Counted from the first letter of the stretch, positions 1-12,310 are shown. The stretch: DNA of 64,000 bases from Rhineura floridana (GCF_030035675.1 NC_084495.1:11439001-11503000), one strand, 5' to 3'. Made by a program: numbers and translations. Notes: a model not told the origin generated them from the letters alone.

Positions 1-630
1 AAAAGCATCCCCAACAGATAGCTGTCCAGCCTCTGCTTGAAGATCCCCATGAGTCCTCTAGGTCACTGGCATCATTGACCACTGCTCCTGCTGTCCATGT
101 TTCTAATGTTCAACCAAAATTTAACCTGCTGAAAAGTATTTGCCCTCTTGTGTGGCAGCCCTTCAGGCATCAATCAGCTGACAGCAACCTCTGGCATCTT
201 CAGCAGAGGATGCTGGGAGGGTATGCAGATGAGCTGCAACCTCGTGACATCTCAGCCTTAGTTATGTTTCATCATCAACATAATGGGAATAGTGTACTAC
301 ACTTTGCACTTTTTGTCACCCGCCGACAAAAAATGGGAAAAGATTATATATGCAACACACCTACAGCTTGTTCAGGAATTATTTTCTCCTTGCAGTCATT
401 TCTCAGGCTGTCTCAGGGTGTGGGACAAGGAGAGAAAAAGGGGTAGCAAATAGAGCATATGGAAGTTGCTGCTACTGGCTAAGTTGTAACTGGAATTTTG
501 CATCCTGTTTTATAATTTAATTATATTGTTTAATGCTTTGCTTTTGAAGCATATGTATTTCCATGTTGGGGTCCTCAGGTAAAAGTTGGGTTGTAAATAC
601 TTTTTAAAAAACAAAACAATAAAACAAATC
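1..630. other. No recognised feature
   Basis: The region is AT-rich with a few short open frames that have no family motifs. The frame at 75-446 is not convincing. By position it is probably intronic DNA of TMEM164. Confidence 0.4.
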
Positions 631-733
631 CACAGGGGCAGGAAATATACATTTGCCATTTATAAAGGAGTCAGACGGTAGAAAAATAGAGGTGTCGGAG
701 TCAGAGTTTTGACATACTGACTCCACAGCCCTG
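631..733 (-). mobile_element. hAT-type DNA transposon end
   Basis: Read on the minus strand, this begins cagggctgtggagtcag and continues with repeated gactccgac/gactcc motifs. This matches the end of a widespread vertebrate nonautonomous hAT family. Only one end is seen; the other end is missing or too diverged. Confidence 0.55.
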
Positions 734-957
734 CAAGCCAGACTGCTCCAAAAGCACGCTCCAAAGTTTAAGGACATAGCAACTCTCACATCCAGGGGCA
801 ACGGGGTGGAGAAGTTGGCTGTAGTTTCCCAGTTTCCATGATAAAAGACGGAGAGCTGTGTGGATCCTTGCTCTCCCACTGACTTAGGGGGTGGTAATAT
901 GCAGTGGTTTGAGCCGTGTTTTACCCCTCACAGGATGGATATGCATAAAGCAGTGGT

Positions 958-1172
958 AGGCCTGTAGATGTTGGCTCCAACTGCCATCATCCCTGACCAT
1001 TGGGCCACATTGGCTAGGGGCGATGGGAGCGAGAATTCAACAACATCTGCAGGGCACCATGTTGAGTTCCCCTGGCACAGCATAGCAGGTTCCTTGTGAC
1101 ACATGCCACGTCAAAGTCCTGGTTAGCTGATTGCTACAGGCCAACAACATCTGCAGGGCGCCATGTTGGTCA
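958..1172. repeat. Fragments of ACTCCCATCA-type foldback MITE
   Basis: The segment holds the paired signature aacaacatctgcagggc plus ccatcatccctgaccattggg. Part of the right arm is repeated again near 1,140-1,170, suggesting a small duplication or two overlapping insertions. It is diverged and old. Confidence 0.5.
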
Positions 1173-1605
1173 ATTAAATATTCTCACTTCCATTTCTAGC
1201 CCACAGCTTACAGCAATGGAATTCCCAGCAACGCAGATTGAGCAAGTAATCTACAGCCAGCTGCCACCCCTCCAAATTGAATATCCTTTTATTCATTCAA
1301 TTAATTATCCTACTCTCCCTCCCAAAGGAGCAGGTGTATTTTATTTGCCAGCTGGCAAATACGAAAATAAACACTGAAAAAAGGGAAACATCAACATGGA
1401 GTTAAAGAAAACAGGCATGTATGATTTGACCTCCACCTCGTCATACAGAAACTCACATTTCAGGAGGAGAGGTGGGGGGGGGGAAATAACTGCCACAATC
1501 AATTTAGCTAATGCAATGCCAGCACCCCGAAAAGGTAAATCTTTCGTAAGAGCATTTAAAGTTTTTCTTTGTTGTTTTTATTCCCAAAATTCCCCTGTCT
1601 ACATT

Positions 1606-2025
1606 CAAGGGTCCTCAACTTCTTTGGTCATGGGGCAAAATCTAAAAAGCAGTTGTAGGCACTACAAAATGCTGTTTCACAGAAGAAAAACTGGTGATAG
1701 GCACCCCCTCAAAAAAACCCATAGGCAAAAGGCCTCAAATAAACAGACAAAAGCAGCAAGCAACACTCCACACCCACACCCCAAAATAGGAAAACTCTCC
1801 AAGAAAGCTTGCATTGTAGAGGCTTCTTTCTTCACTCTCCCCCTCCCCTAGATGATTAAAGGAGAAGATGAAGCAGCACACAACCCCCACCAACACCAAA
1901 AAAACCTGGCAAACTCCTCCCCAAATAAGCCAGCCTTTATTTTTTTTAAAAAAATTGAAGTGGCAGGGGCTTTTGATGGGCATTTGAGGGCAATATGATG
2001 TCTATGAGAGGCACGTTGGGGACCA
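1606..2025. mobile_element. Possible nonautonomous DNA transposon, about 420 bp
   Basis: The ends read agggtcctcaacttctttgg on the left and cacgttggggacc on the right, an imperfect inverted pair typical of hAT-like elements. The interior is A/C-rich and has no coding sequence. Target duplications were not identified. Confidence 0.35.
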
Positions 2026-2959
2026 CCAGCTATATATCAGGTTTCAGGAGGGGGGGGAAGTCAACAAATCCCCCCAAGTTTTCCTGGGTGTTCACATCTC
2101 CAGCAACACTTAGTGTGATTATCAGTAACAGAGCACCAATAAACGTGGGAATTAGGAAGACCAATCCCTATACCAGGTATGAAACAAAATATATAAGAAC
2201 ACCAGGACTCTTAAGTCCTACCCAACAAGACTAAACATGATCCAGGCCACATCAGATCTGACCAATTAACATCAGTATTATTCTGATGCCAGGAACTCTT
2301 CTAATGCCCGAGTAATTACATCCACCTTAACACATGTGCGCTGCTAACGACACCACCCTTGTTTTATCCTATATGATAGCTTGGCAAATGCCTTTTTGCC
2401 AGCTTGGTCCCTCGTTCAGTGCATAAAGCTGTCTTTTCATATAGATAAAAAGGGCATCAATAATCCATTTCCAACTCACTGTCTCCAAATATCAAAGGCT
2501 GTGAAATGGCAGCATGCATTTTAACTGAGCAAGCTTTCCTCGCTCATGAGTAGGCAGGGGAGGGAGCGAAAGAAGCCTGCTTTGTACAGGCAGGAGAAAT
2601 CCTCTTCTGATTGCTCAGAGGGGTGGGAAAAAGAAGCCTGTACCATACAAGCAGGAGAAGTCTCTCCCCCTCCCCAAATGATTCAAGGAGAAGCATGAAG
2701 CTTGCATAGCCTCCCCACATTGCTCCTTCACATTTTGGATGTCTAGTTCTGGGTTTGGGTGCGCAAGAGACTTCCCTGCAGAGTTCTCCTGTGCACCCAC
2801 ATCAAACTGGATTGTCCTCCCTGCATTTCAAGCCGATGCGACAGGAGGTCAATCCTGTTTAAGGAAAAGCTTCAGAAGTTCCCAACAGCCAAGTGGTTCT
2901 CAGGTGCTTTGGAAGCTGCACAAGGGGGCCTTGCAGGAGCTGTCAATTGCAGCACCCTG

Positions 2960-5643
2960 AAAGCCCCTGGGCAAGGTCCTAGAACGAGTGGTTGCAGGCC
3001 AGATCCAGACACTCTTGGATGAGACCGATTATCTGGATCCATTTCAGTCAGGTTTCAGGCCTGGTTTTGGCACGGAAACAGCCTTGGTCGCCCTGTATGA
3101 TTATCTTTGTCGGGAGAGAGACAGGGGGAGTGTGACTCTGTTGACTCTCCTTGATCTCTCAGAGGCTTTCGATACCATCGACCATGGTATCCTTCTGGGG
3201 AGACTAGCTGAGTTGGGAGTGGGAGGTACTGCACTGCGGTGGTTCCACTCCTACTTGGCAGGTCGCCTCCAGAAGGTGGTGCTTCGAACATTACTCAGCA
3301 CCCTGGACTCTCCAGTATGGGGTTCCGCAGGGATCAGTTCTATCCCCCATGCTGTTCAACATCTACATGAAACTGTTGGGTGCGGTCATCCGGAGGTTTG
3401 GAGTGTGTTGCCATCAGTATGCTGATGACACACAGCTCTATTTCTCCTTTCCATCTTCTTCAGGTGAGGCTGTCAATGTGCTGAACCAGTGCCTGCCTGC
3501 GACAATGGACTGGATGAGAGCTAATAAACTGAGGCTCAATCCAGACAAGACTGAGATGCTGCTAGTGGGTGGTTTTTCTGACCAGATGGTGGATGTTCAA
3601 CCTGTCCTGGATGGGGTTGCACTCCCCCTGAAGGAGCAGGTTTGTAGTTTGGGGGTTCTCCTAGAACCATCTCTGTCACTTGAGGCTCAGGTAGCCTCGG
3701 TGGCACGGAGTGCCTTCTACCAACTTCGGTTGGTGGCCCAACTACGTCCCTATCTGGACAGAGATAACTTGGCTTCAGTTGTCCATGCTCTGGTAACCTC
3801 CAAATTAGATTACTGCAATGCACTCTACGTGGGGCTGCCTTTGAAGACGGTTCGGAAATTGCAGCTTGTGCAAACTTCAGCGGCCAGATTGGTAACAGGG
3901 ACTAGATGGTCCGAACATATAAAACCGATTCTGACCCGCTTGGATTGGCTGCCTGTATGTTTCCGAGCTCGATTCAAGGTGCTGGTTTTGACCTATAAAG
4001 CCTTACACGGCTTGGGACCACAATACCTGATGGAACGCCTCTCCCGATACGAACCCACCCGTACACTACGGTCAAGATCAAAGGCCCTCCTCCGGGTGCC
4101 TATTATTATTATTATTATTTATTTAATTTATTTATTAGTCGCCCATCTGGCTGGTTGTCCAGCCACTCTGGGCGACGTACAAGATAAAACAATACATTAA
4201 AACATTAAGATTTAAAACCATAACAGTAAGAAACCTAACCCACCCGAAAAGCCTGCCTGAAGAGCCAGGTCTTCAAGGCCCGGCGGAAGCTTATCATAGA
4301 AGGGGCATGGCGGAGATCATTTGGGAGAGAGTTCCACAGGGTGGGGGCCACTATTGAAAAAGCCCTCTCTCTAGTCCTCACCAGTCTAGCTGTTTTAACT
4401 GGTGGGATCAAGAGAAGGTCTTCTGAGGCTGATCTTGTTGAGCAGCATCCCTGACGATGCTGGAGGCGCTCCTTCAGATAGACTGGGCTAAAACCGTATA
4501 GGGTTTTAAAGGTCAAAACCAACACCTCGAATTAGGCCCGGTAAACAACTGGTAGCCAGTGCAACTCCTTCAGCACTGGAGTGATGTGATCTTGTCGGCG
4601 GCTGCCTTTAATCAGACAAGCCGCCGCATTCTGTACCAGTTGCAGCTTCCGGACCATTTTCAAGGGTAACCCCACGTAGAGCGCATTACAGTAGTCTAGG
4701 CGAGAGGTGACCAGGGCGTGTACTACCGGTGGGAGCAGATGGTTGGGAAGGTAGGGGCGCAGCCTCCGTATCAGGTGGAGTTGATAAAGCGCCGCCCGGC
4801 TCACAGCCGAGACTTGAGCCTCCATGGTCAGCTGGGAGTCAAAAATGACCCCAGGCTGCAGACCTGGTCTTTCAGGAGCAAACGTACCCCATTGAGCACC
4901 AGGTCCACATCCCCCAGCCTTCCCTTGTCTCCCACAAACAGTACCTCGGTTTTGTCAGGGTTCAGCTTCAGCTTATTCCTTCCCATCCAGCCACTCACCG
5001 ACTCCAGGCACTTGGACAGGGTTTCTACAGCCAACCTCGGTGAAGATTTAAATGAGAGATAGAGCTGCGTGTCATCCGCATACTGATGACATTGCAGCCC
5101 AAATCTCCTGATGATTGCCCCCAGCGGCTTTATATAGATGTTGAACAGCATCGGGGAGAGGATGGAACCCTGTGGCACCCCACAAGTGAGAGGCCAAGGA
5201 TCCGAAACCTCATCCTCCAATGCCACTCTTTGGTACCTACCAGAGAGGAAGGAATGGAACCACTGCAATACAGTGCCCCCCATGCCTAACCTCTTCAGGC
5301 AGTCCAGGAGGACCAAGGGAAGCTCAGAGGGTGGCAACAAGGGAGAGGGCCTTCTCAGTGGTGGCCCCCAAATTATGGAATGATCTTTGTGATAAGGCGC
5401 ACCTGGCGCCAACACTGTTATCTTTTCGGCGCCAGGTCAAAACTTTCCTCTTCTCCCAGGCCTTTTAGCATATGTTTTAAATTGTTTTTATATTGTTTTA
5501 AATTTTAAAATTGTGTTTTATATGGTTTTTAAAATATGCTTTTTAAATTGTATATTTGTTTTAATGTTTTTGATTGCTGTAAACCACCCAGACAGCTTCG
5601 GCTATGGGGCAGTATACAAGTGCAATAAATAAATAAATAAATA
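2960..5643 (+). mobile_element. L2/CR1-clade LINE, 5'-truncated, interrupted
   Basis: This is the reverse transcriptase part and 3' end of a non-LTR retrotransposon. The plus strand encodes FQSGFRPGFGTETALVAL, then LLDLSEAFDTIDHGILL, a frameshift near 3,340, then YADDTQLYF (catalytic YADD), LNPDKTEMLLVG, SKLDYCNALY, RLDWLPVCFRARFKVLVL and LTYKALHGLGPQYL. Coding continues after an interruption at 4,100-5,316 with RAFSVVAPKLWNDL and FRRQVKTFLFSQAF. The 3' UTR contains cagcttcggctatggggc and ends in (AAAT)n at 5,620-5,643. The 5' half (endonuclease) is absent. The copy is dead, with at least one frameshift plus the nested insertion. Confidence 0.9.
4100..5316 (-). mobile_element. L2/CR1-clade LINE nested inside the 2,960-5,643 LINE
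   Basis: On the minus strand the element starts inside the RT domain (LDCLKRLGMGGTVLQWFHS, GVPQGSILSPMLFNIYI, YADDTQLYLSF). It continues through NKLKLNPDKTEVLFVG, SRLDYCNALYVGLPLK, LKELHWLPVVYRA and FSIVAPTLWNSLPNDL. It ends in the 3' UTR and an (ATT)n tail at 4,100-4,120. There is a frameshift near 4,828 and a stop near 4,530, so it is inactive. It is a different subfamily from its host (loop and 3' UTR differ) and must be the younger insertion. Confidence 0.9.
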
Positions 5644-5644
5644 A

Positions 5645-5795
5645 TTTTGGCCAAGCCCCACCCTTACCTACCCCATATGACATCAGGTGTAGGGCAGTTG
5701 GGCATAGCTTACCCAAAATGGCCCCACAGGCCAAATGGAAGTCTGGTGGGCCAAGTTCATCCTGCAGGCTGGACGTTCTCCACCCCTGTTGCAAG
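5645..5795 (-). mobile_element. hAT-like transposon end
   Basis: The right border reads ttctccacccctg, i.e. caggggtggagaacgtcc on the minus strand, a classic hAT terminal sequence. The segment includes ccacaggccaaatggaag. Only one end is preserved and it abuts the tail of the L2 element. Confidence 0.5.
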
Positions 5796-5799
5796 TAGT

Positions 5800-7190
5800 G
5801 AAAGTGGCAATGTTTGTGTTGTCGATACTGCCATTATATAACAGGACTTGTTTGCCAAATAACTAAAGATGCTTTAATGACTATTATACGTTATACACAA
5901 TGAAGACGACTTTTGAAACAGCAACTTTGCAGCACAGACAAATAAGGAAATAGTAGCCCACATTGCAGTGCAATGGCAGCCCAAGTGTCTTCTGTAAGTC
6001 AGTAACTTAAAAAATTCATACCAAACAAGATAAACAGATAAAAAAAATATGGGTGCTAATGTATATTACTAGTGACATGAGACCTGCACCAAGACCTCTG
6101 GTGGAGACGAAGCACTCGGATGTAGAATGAATGTCTTGTGTCATATTGAAGCCTTGGTGCTCCAGCCTGTTTCCACACACCCACACAAATCTGCTGTGCG
6201 TGTCAGTGGCAACTAGGAATAATGGCTAGCTGCTGAACTAGTGGCTCCTGTAATAAACAGCAGTCATATTACAATTTGCAATTGCTACAAAGTGACACAG
6301 AACTCCCAGCAGGATACTTAATATTCCTGTCAGTATGAAGTGACCCTCAGATACTTTAAATTTGGATTTGAACATGAGCTGTTGGGGTAGAACTTCCAAG
6401 GGCTGGGTAGATGTAATAAACCAAACAAGAGAATATATGAAATCTGTTCTACTTGTTAGTTACAGTTGTTTCGAGCAACGACTTATATATGCAGTGTTTA
6501 CTTCTTATCTTGCATGATTATATAGAGCTCGTTTTCTTGATTTGTTAAAAACAAGTCCATTGATTTCAGTGGTTCTACTCTCAGTATGACTAGCACTATC
6601 TAGTGTCCCTCCCGCATCAAATTCCATCTAGGCCACAAGTGCACTTAGCACTAGTTGCAAGCAAGACTGACAGGATTGGCTGAGGTCTTACCTATGGAAA
6701 CTGGCACTATTTATTACATTTCTTCCATGGATGGGAAGTCACAATGGCATCCATGCAGTCAGCCTCCCAGGCAATGATCAGACCTAGACCTGATTACCTT
6801 CAGCAAGATTGCCGAACTACTTGCCTTCAGACCAGGCTCCAAAAAGACAGCAGCTTTCACTGATGTACGTCCTTGCAAGCAAAATCAATACTTGCCACCA
6901 CCACCCCCAGACAGGCAGCCTCCTTGGCAACCAGCCTCCACCACTCTATTTAAGACAGTCACCCACCTCTGCAACAAATGCTAAACACCAGCAGTCAGAA
7001 TTCAACCCCCAAATCACATCACCCTCTCCCTATTAATAAAATCAAGCCTCCAATGTGCTGGCAAGAGCATCACTGTGCTTTCCCCATCTAGAAAGGCATG
7101 GTCATTCCACTGGGCTTGTCACTCTTGGTAGACAGCATGGCTGTGCGTGAAGGCTGTGGCAGCCTCAACACTCTTTTGCCAACTACCCAC
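5800..7190. other. No recognised feature
   Basis: Unique-looking sequence with short open frames only. I see no repeat ends, RT motifs or splice-flanked conserved coding. Its position suggests intron of TMEM164. Confidence 0.4.
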
Positions 7191-7445
7191 TTTTAATACA
7201 TCCTTGCCTTTACTCCCAATTTATTTATTTTATTTTATTTTGTTAATTATGTGAATGTAGTTAATTAAAATTAACTGTGACATTTGTTGTTTTATTACTG
7301 CTGTTGTATTATTTTATTATGAAATTGTTTTTGTAATTGTCTGCTTTTGTTGTAAGTCACTTTGAGCACAATTTGTTTTGTAAGTCACTTTGAGTTCCAT
7401 TTTGGGGGGAAAGCGACTACTAAATATAATACATAAATAAATAAT
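7190..7445 (+). mobile_element. LINE 3' end (L2-like)
   Basis: The plus strand shows the 3' UTR pattern tgtaagtcactttgagttcc followed by a tail of ataaataaataataaatg. The signature tgtaagtcactttgag occurs twice about 50 bp apart (7,352 and 7,380), so a small internal duplication is present. Confidence 0.6.
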
Positions 7446-7849
7446 AAATGAACTAGATTTCAACCCATTTTTCAGAAAGGTTGCAGAGAAGTAGAAATGA
7501 CACTCCTATTTTCCCTGCCAAGAAAACATGACATCCAGCCATTAGAGAGCGTACAAGTGCAGCAATCGCAGGGCATTGTTTCCCAAACTGAGAAAATTCA
7601 GTGTTACAAGCCAAGCCAGTTTTCCAAACAAGTTAATTATTTGTTGAGCTATTTGAGAAAACTAAGTAGGTCTCCTTCAGCTAAGTTTTAATGGGCATGT
7701 ACCAACACACACGTACATACAGAAGGAACCTACAAGCCATCACTGTGTCCGTCAACTGCTCTGACCTCTTAACAGGTAGAGCAGTTCAGCTGAGGAACCG
7801 AACAATCTATTAGAATTTTCCATTTTGATTAGAAACTGAGATCAAATCC

Positions 7850-8022
7850 ACACTTTAACAGTCACAGCTTTCCCCAAAGAATCCTGGGAACTGTAGTTTG
7901 TTAAGGATCCTGAGAGTTGTTAGGAGACCCAAAACAAACTACAGTTCCCAGGATTCTTTGGGGGAAGCCACTACTCTTAAAGTAGCATGGGAGCTTTTTA
8001 AATGTATAGTGTGGATATAAGC
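7850..8022. repeat. AATCCTGGGA palindromic MITE
   Basis: The arms ccaaagaatcctgggaac and ttcccaggattctttggg face each other around a short loop, flanked by (t)taaa-rich outer parts ending ttaaatgtatagtgtgg. This family also occurs at 10,630, 22,965, 36,345 and 36,480. Confidence 0.7.
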
Positions 8023-8130
8023 TAAAACTTCACACATTTTTAAGAAATTCTGAGAATATAAATTATAATAAGTCAGGAAACATATCAGCTGTTGCTCTGA
8101 ACTTTAGAAAGCAAAGCAATAGCTTCTATA

Positions 8131-8437
8131 AAGGTAAAGGTGTCCCCGCACTTATAGTGCAAGTCGTTTCCGACTCTTGGGGTGACGTCTTACGACGTTT
8201 ACTAGGCAGACCGTATATATGCGGTGGGATTGCCAGTTCCTTCCCCGGCCTTTCTTTACCCCCCAGCATATGCCGGGTACTCATTTTACCGACCACAGAT
8301 GGATGGAAGGCTGAGTGGACCTCAACCCCTTTTACCGGAGATTCGACTTCCTCCTTCCATTGGAATCGAACTCCGGCCGTGAGCAGAGCTTCGGCTGCAT
8401 TACCACCGCTTACCTCTCTGCACCACAGAGGATCTCT
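8131..8437 (-). mobile_element. Sauria SINE, complete, with 13-bp target duplication
   Basis: The minus strand reads tRNA-like head (gcagagaggtaagcggtgg, gttcgattccaatgg), body with ggtcggtaaaatgagtaccc and gtctgcctagtaaacgtcg, then the tail gagtcggaaacgacttgc and ctttacctt. The tail resembles BovB LINE 3' ends, which mobilise this SINE family. It is flanked by a perfect 13-bp duplication, aatagcttctata, at 8,118-8,130 and 8,438-8,450. Confidence 0.9.
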
Positions 8438-8582
8438 AATAGCTTCTATATGATCTTCTAAAACAAGCTTTGAAAATATTAAAATGTAAATAGACCTGAA
8501 ACCATCAGCTTTAAATTACAACTGCCACTGATTGGATCCAAACAAATCTGAGGCCCAAATTCACTTTGTTATATCCTGTTGA

Positions 8583-8805
8583 GAGAGCCAGTGTGGTGTA
8601 GTGGTTAAGGTGTTTGACTACGACCTGAGAGACCTGAGAGAATCCCCACACAGCCATGAAGCTCACTGGGTGACCTTGGGCCAGTCACTGCCTCTCAGGC
8701 TCAGAGGAAGGCAGTGGTAAACCACCTCCGAATACCGTTTACCATGAAAAGCTTATTCATAGGGTTGCCATAAGTCAGAATCGACTTGAAGGCAGTCCAT
8801 TATTA
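8583..8805 (+). mobile_element. tRNA-headed SINE (agtgtggtgtagtgg type), complete
   Basis: The head reads ccagtgtggtgtagtggtta, followed by gaagctcactgggtgacctt, ccagtcactgcctctcag and the BovB-like end cataagtcagaatcgacttg. A perfect 14-bp duplication, ttatatcctgttga, flanks it at 8,569-8,582 and 8,806-8,819. The RNA polymerase III B-box part is degenerate. Confidence 0.85.
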
Positions 8806-8829
8806 TTATATCCTGTTGAAGCATCCTAA

Positions 8830-9790
8830 ATGGCACATTTAGTGTTTGCCCATTCTAGGTCCAAGAGAACAAATGCTGTATACCCACTTCAATACAGTTA
8901 TCACTGCAACCCACTTTCCATTCATCCATTATCAGTACCCTCTGAAGGGTTCACTCACAAAACCAGAATTTCCTGTACATTATTCAAAGTTCATGCGTTA
9001 ACTAAATTAACTGAGGAATACCAGATCAGGAAACATCATACCCATTTCACTCACTGAATCTTTTATCAAACAAGCCCAATTGCAAATGTTATCCATACAA
9101 GCAGATTGAATTTTAGTAATGCTCTTCGTAGAACCTGCTTTTTATCCAAGTGGTGTATGCAATAGACAACTAAACATGTTCTTGAAACACGATCTCCACA
9201 ATGCAAACAATTTGGTTTAATGGTAAATTAAGAGCTAAATCAACACAAAAAACACAAGGAGAGCCCCGAGGAGGTGATTGACAAAAGACCATTAACAAAG
9301 TCACCAAAAGAAGAAGTTGGATTTAGTGAGCAACGTGAGCCATCACATGTTACTCCTTTTAAAAGGTTTCTGGTCCAAGTGCAACTCTTGTTTACCAAGT
9401 CTGATAAAGCAGCTGTTAAAAAAAAAGGGAAGAAGTCAGACGTTATTAGGAAGACACAAGGTGCTAGAAAGAATTGTTTACCAACCCAATTACCCTTAAG
9501 TGATTTTAATAGATCACTTGCAGTCTTGCTTTACAACAGGCAATTGCTAGGACAGTATACAGTATTGGGAAAGCAACAACTCCTTCATGACAACTAGCAC
9601 AAAAACAACCCTAAAATTTAAACTGAAGTGCAATGCAAACTTGCATTTACTTTTCTCTCATTTCCCCATCACCCCAGGCAGGTTTTTTGGGGGGTCGGGG
9701 TTGTAAACTATTCAGATTTACTACATTTTTCAGCTGTATTGAAATTTATCACAAACTACTGCATAATCCTAGTTTCCAGATAAACTGACA
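8830..9790. other. No recognised feature
   Basis: AT-rich unique-looking DNA. A 107-codon open frame at 9,274-9,597 has no recognisable domain or splice context and is treated as chance. Confidence 0.4.
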
Positions 9791-9794
9791 AGAG

Positions 9795-9960
9795 TTTGCT
9801 TTTATTCGGTTTATATACCGCTTAGTCATCAAACACTTCCAAAAAGTTTACAAATATAAGATACCCATTTTAAAAACATGATAAAATCAAACGTTAAAAA
9901 CAAAATGACCTAAAGATGTCCAGAATGCAAGTAAAATCAACAGTTTTTGAAAAAAATAAA
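9795..9960 (-). mobile_element. LINE 3' UTR remnant (L2-like)
   Basis: The segment ttcggtttatataccgct followed by aaaagtttacaaatataaga and A-rich sequence is the reverse complement of the ...gcggtatataaa... 3' UTR of L2-clade LINEs. No coding part remains. Confidence 0.5.
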
Positions 9961-10481
9961 TTAAATTAGATGTTATCCATACTCGGTTAATGTTGTTCTC
10001 ATAAGTCTGCAGAAATACTCCTGAACAATCTGCTGACCACTATACAACATTTCCAGTTACTACACACAGGCTACATTTGCACATAATGCTAAGCCATGGT
10101 TCTGTTCAACAAACCATAAAATCTTAAAGATGAGCTAATAAGGTTGTTTCTCCACAGCCTGGTTTGTTTTCCAGCTGCTCTTGCCTCATGACTTTGTAAC
10201 TTAGCAAGCATCTGGGATAGTGCAACCAAACCAACCATGGCTAAGCAAGATTATTTGAACAATAAACGATTATATGGTGTCTATGTATTTTTACATCTCC
10301 AGTATGTGTGTAGCCAACAACCCTGTGAGGTAGGATTGCCAAACAGAAACCAAGGCAGCTCAAAACAAGAAATAAATCCCTTTAAAATCCAATAACCATA
10401 AAAAGTATAAACAGTTGCAAAACAGCTTAAAGTGGCATGATTCTGAACTTTGGGTTGGGTGAGTGTTCCTTATTACTTGAG

Positions 10482-10570
10482 GATGCAGTTCTGTGCACAC
10501 GTCCCTGTTTGTGTAAGCCCTATTGAACACATTGGGACTTGTTTCTGAGTAAACAAACATACGATTGCAC
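10482..10570. repeat. Short palindromic MITE (ttactc...gagtaa type)
   Basis: This small inverted-repeat family has halves built around acttacttgggagtaagtcc and ggacttgtttctgagtaaac, and typically ends in aggattgca. This copy has cacattgggacttgtttctg. Similar copies lie at 12,225, 16,080, 19,885, 20,285, 20,790, 25,205, 30,890, 40,432 and 55,062. Confidence 0.6.
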
Positions 10571-10629
10571 TACAAATATCTTTACAGGTTGTGTAAATAA
10601 TAAACATCTTTGACAGTCATGCTTATATA

Positions 10630-10815
10630 AATATTTCTTCATTTAAAGCACATGACTTCCCCTAAAGAATCCTGGGAAGTGTAGTTTCCCCCTCACAGTT
10701 TTAGTTTCCACCACCCTTAGCAAACTACAGTTCCCATGATTCTGTGGTGGGATTCATGTACTTCAAATGTGTGTTGAATGTGCTTTAAATGAATGGTGTG
10801 GATCTGCCCTAGGTA
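10630..10815. repeat. AATCCTGGGA palindromic MITE
   Basis: Arms ctaaagaatcctgggaagtg and caaactacagttcccatgat are separated by a loop of about 60 bp. The outer border is tttaaatgaatggtgtgg. It is the same family as 7,850. Confidence 0.65.
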
Positions 10816-10871
10816 TGATATGCATTCATTAGCGAACTGAAAAGAACAATTTTAAAAGATACTTTTTAAAC

Positions 10872-11005
10872 AGGGAAGGGCTGTAACTCAGTGGTAAGGC
10901 ATATGCTTTGCATGCAAAGATGCAAAATTCAGTTTCTCAGCTAGATGGTATCACATGGCCTGAGTTGGTATAAGGCAGATTCCTTGTTCCTAAAAGTGGA
11001 AAGAG
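10872..11005 (+). mobile_element. tRNA-headed SINE (gggctgtagctcagtgg type), partial
   Basis: The head agggctgtaactcagtgg and catatgctttgcatgcaaag is followed by cctgagttggtataaggcag, the usual 3' part. The middle is shortened. No clear flanking duplication was found. Confidence 0.7.
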
Positions 11006-11029
11006 ACCCACGGGGCGCAGTGACTCCAA

Positions 11030-11530
11030 AATCTATTTATGTATTTTATTTGCAACATTTATTTACCACTTTATTGTAAAAAACCTAAAAGGGGTTTACA
11101 GAAGGAATTTAAACAATAAAATTTTTGGCAAAAACAAAAACAGGTATTTAAAAACATTCAAAATAATAAAACCAACAATGAGTTAAAAACAGATAAAAAA
11201 CACAGTGGCTACTAAATGCCTGGATAGGCGTGCCTAAACAAGAATGTTTTTAGCAGGTGCTGAAAACAGTACAATTAATGTGTCTGCCTAATGTCAATAG
11301 GCAGGGAGTTCCAAAGCATAGGTGCTGCCACACTGAAGGACTGATTTCTTACAAGAGCATAACAAGTATTATGGTGCACCTGTAGCATGGAAAGCACACC
11401 TTGTACTTGGCCTGGTAGCAAATCGGCAACCAGTGCAGATTTCAGAGCAGAGGTATTATGTGCTGACAGGGTCTCACTCTTGTCAACAATCGTGCCACAG
11501 CATTCTGCACTAACTTCAGCCCCTGGGTCA
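11030..11530 (-). mobile_element. L2-like LINE 3' part
   Basis: On the minus strand, coding remnants matching ...KLVQNAVARL... and an L-W-N-S-L-P-type region precede a 3' UTR that runs into (t/a)-rich sequence at 11,030-11,160. Several frame breaks show it is an old, dead copy. Confidence 0.65.
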
Positions 11531-12224
11531 GGTTGTGCTGCACAGGGATTTCTGTGGCCTTGGCTGACTGGCTGCCAGGATTTTTTTAGTTTTGGTTTTC
11601 GGTTATGAATCCTGACTGGTTGTGAAATGCTGAGTTGTCTGCCTTACTCATAGGAATTTTGTTGTTGTTGGTATGGTATTGCATTTAGGAAATCATTACT
11701 GTCTTCTGTTTTTATTTTTCTGTTTGCATTTCATTTACCTTTCACCTGACCCCCTTACACCCATAGAAGTAACAACACTGGTTCCATGCACTCAGTGCAA
11801 CCCTCTTAAAACTACTGATGATGCACCTTGTTGGTTGCATGACTGTTTCTTGCCCAACAGTGGCAAAAGAGAATTCACCTACCGGGAAGTGTGGCTGCAA
11901 CTGCTGTTGTTCCCAAGCTGCTATCTATGAAGGTAGATCAAACCATGTGTGTTTTCTCTCTCTCAGTTATTACTCACTGGAATTGTATTGGCTGTCAAAG
12001 TGAATTTATAGCAGCCCACAAGGTAGACAGAAAAGGGTAGAGAATCTTCTTACTCTTATTCATTTCTCAGACCTCTTTCTGAAGTGAAGGGTCAAATCTG
12101 TGAAGACGTTTTGAGCAGCCATGTTGAAAGGTACAGGCAGGACATTGCAGGCAGGGGGTTGCCAACCCTGCTTGGATATGGATATCATTGCAGAGGATCC
12201 CTAGTTAAGCTTTACCAACAGCAC

Positions 12225-12310
12225 AATCCAAACCATATCTACTCAGAAGTAAGTCCTTTTGAGTTCTATGGGGCTTAGACCCTTAGTGTGTTTAGAATTG
12301 CAGCCTTCAG
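12225..12310. repeat. Short palindromic MITE (ttactc...gagtaa type)
   Basis: The half-site tactcagaagtaagtccttt is followed by ctatggggcttagacccttag and attgcagcc. It is diverged. Confidence 0.55.

Noticed and set aside
1396-1851. 151-codon open frame
   Set aside because: No motif; overlaps a putative DNA transposon and an antisense frame.
9274-9597. 107-codon Lys-rich open frame
   Set aside because: No domain, no splice context, AT-rich background; probably chance.
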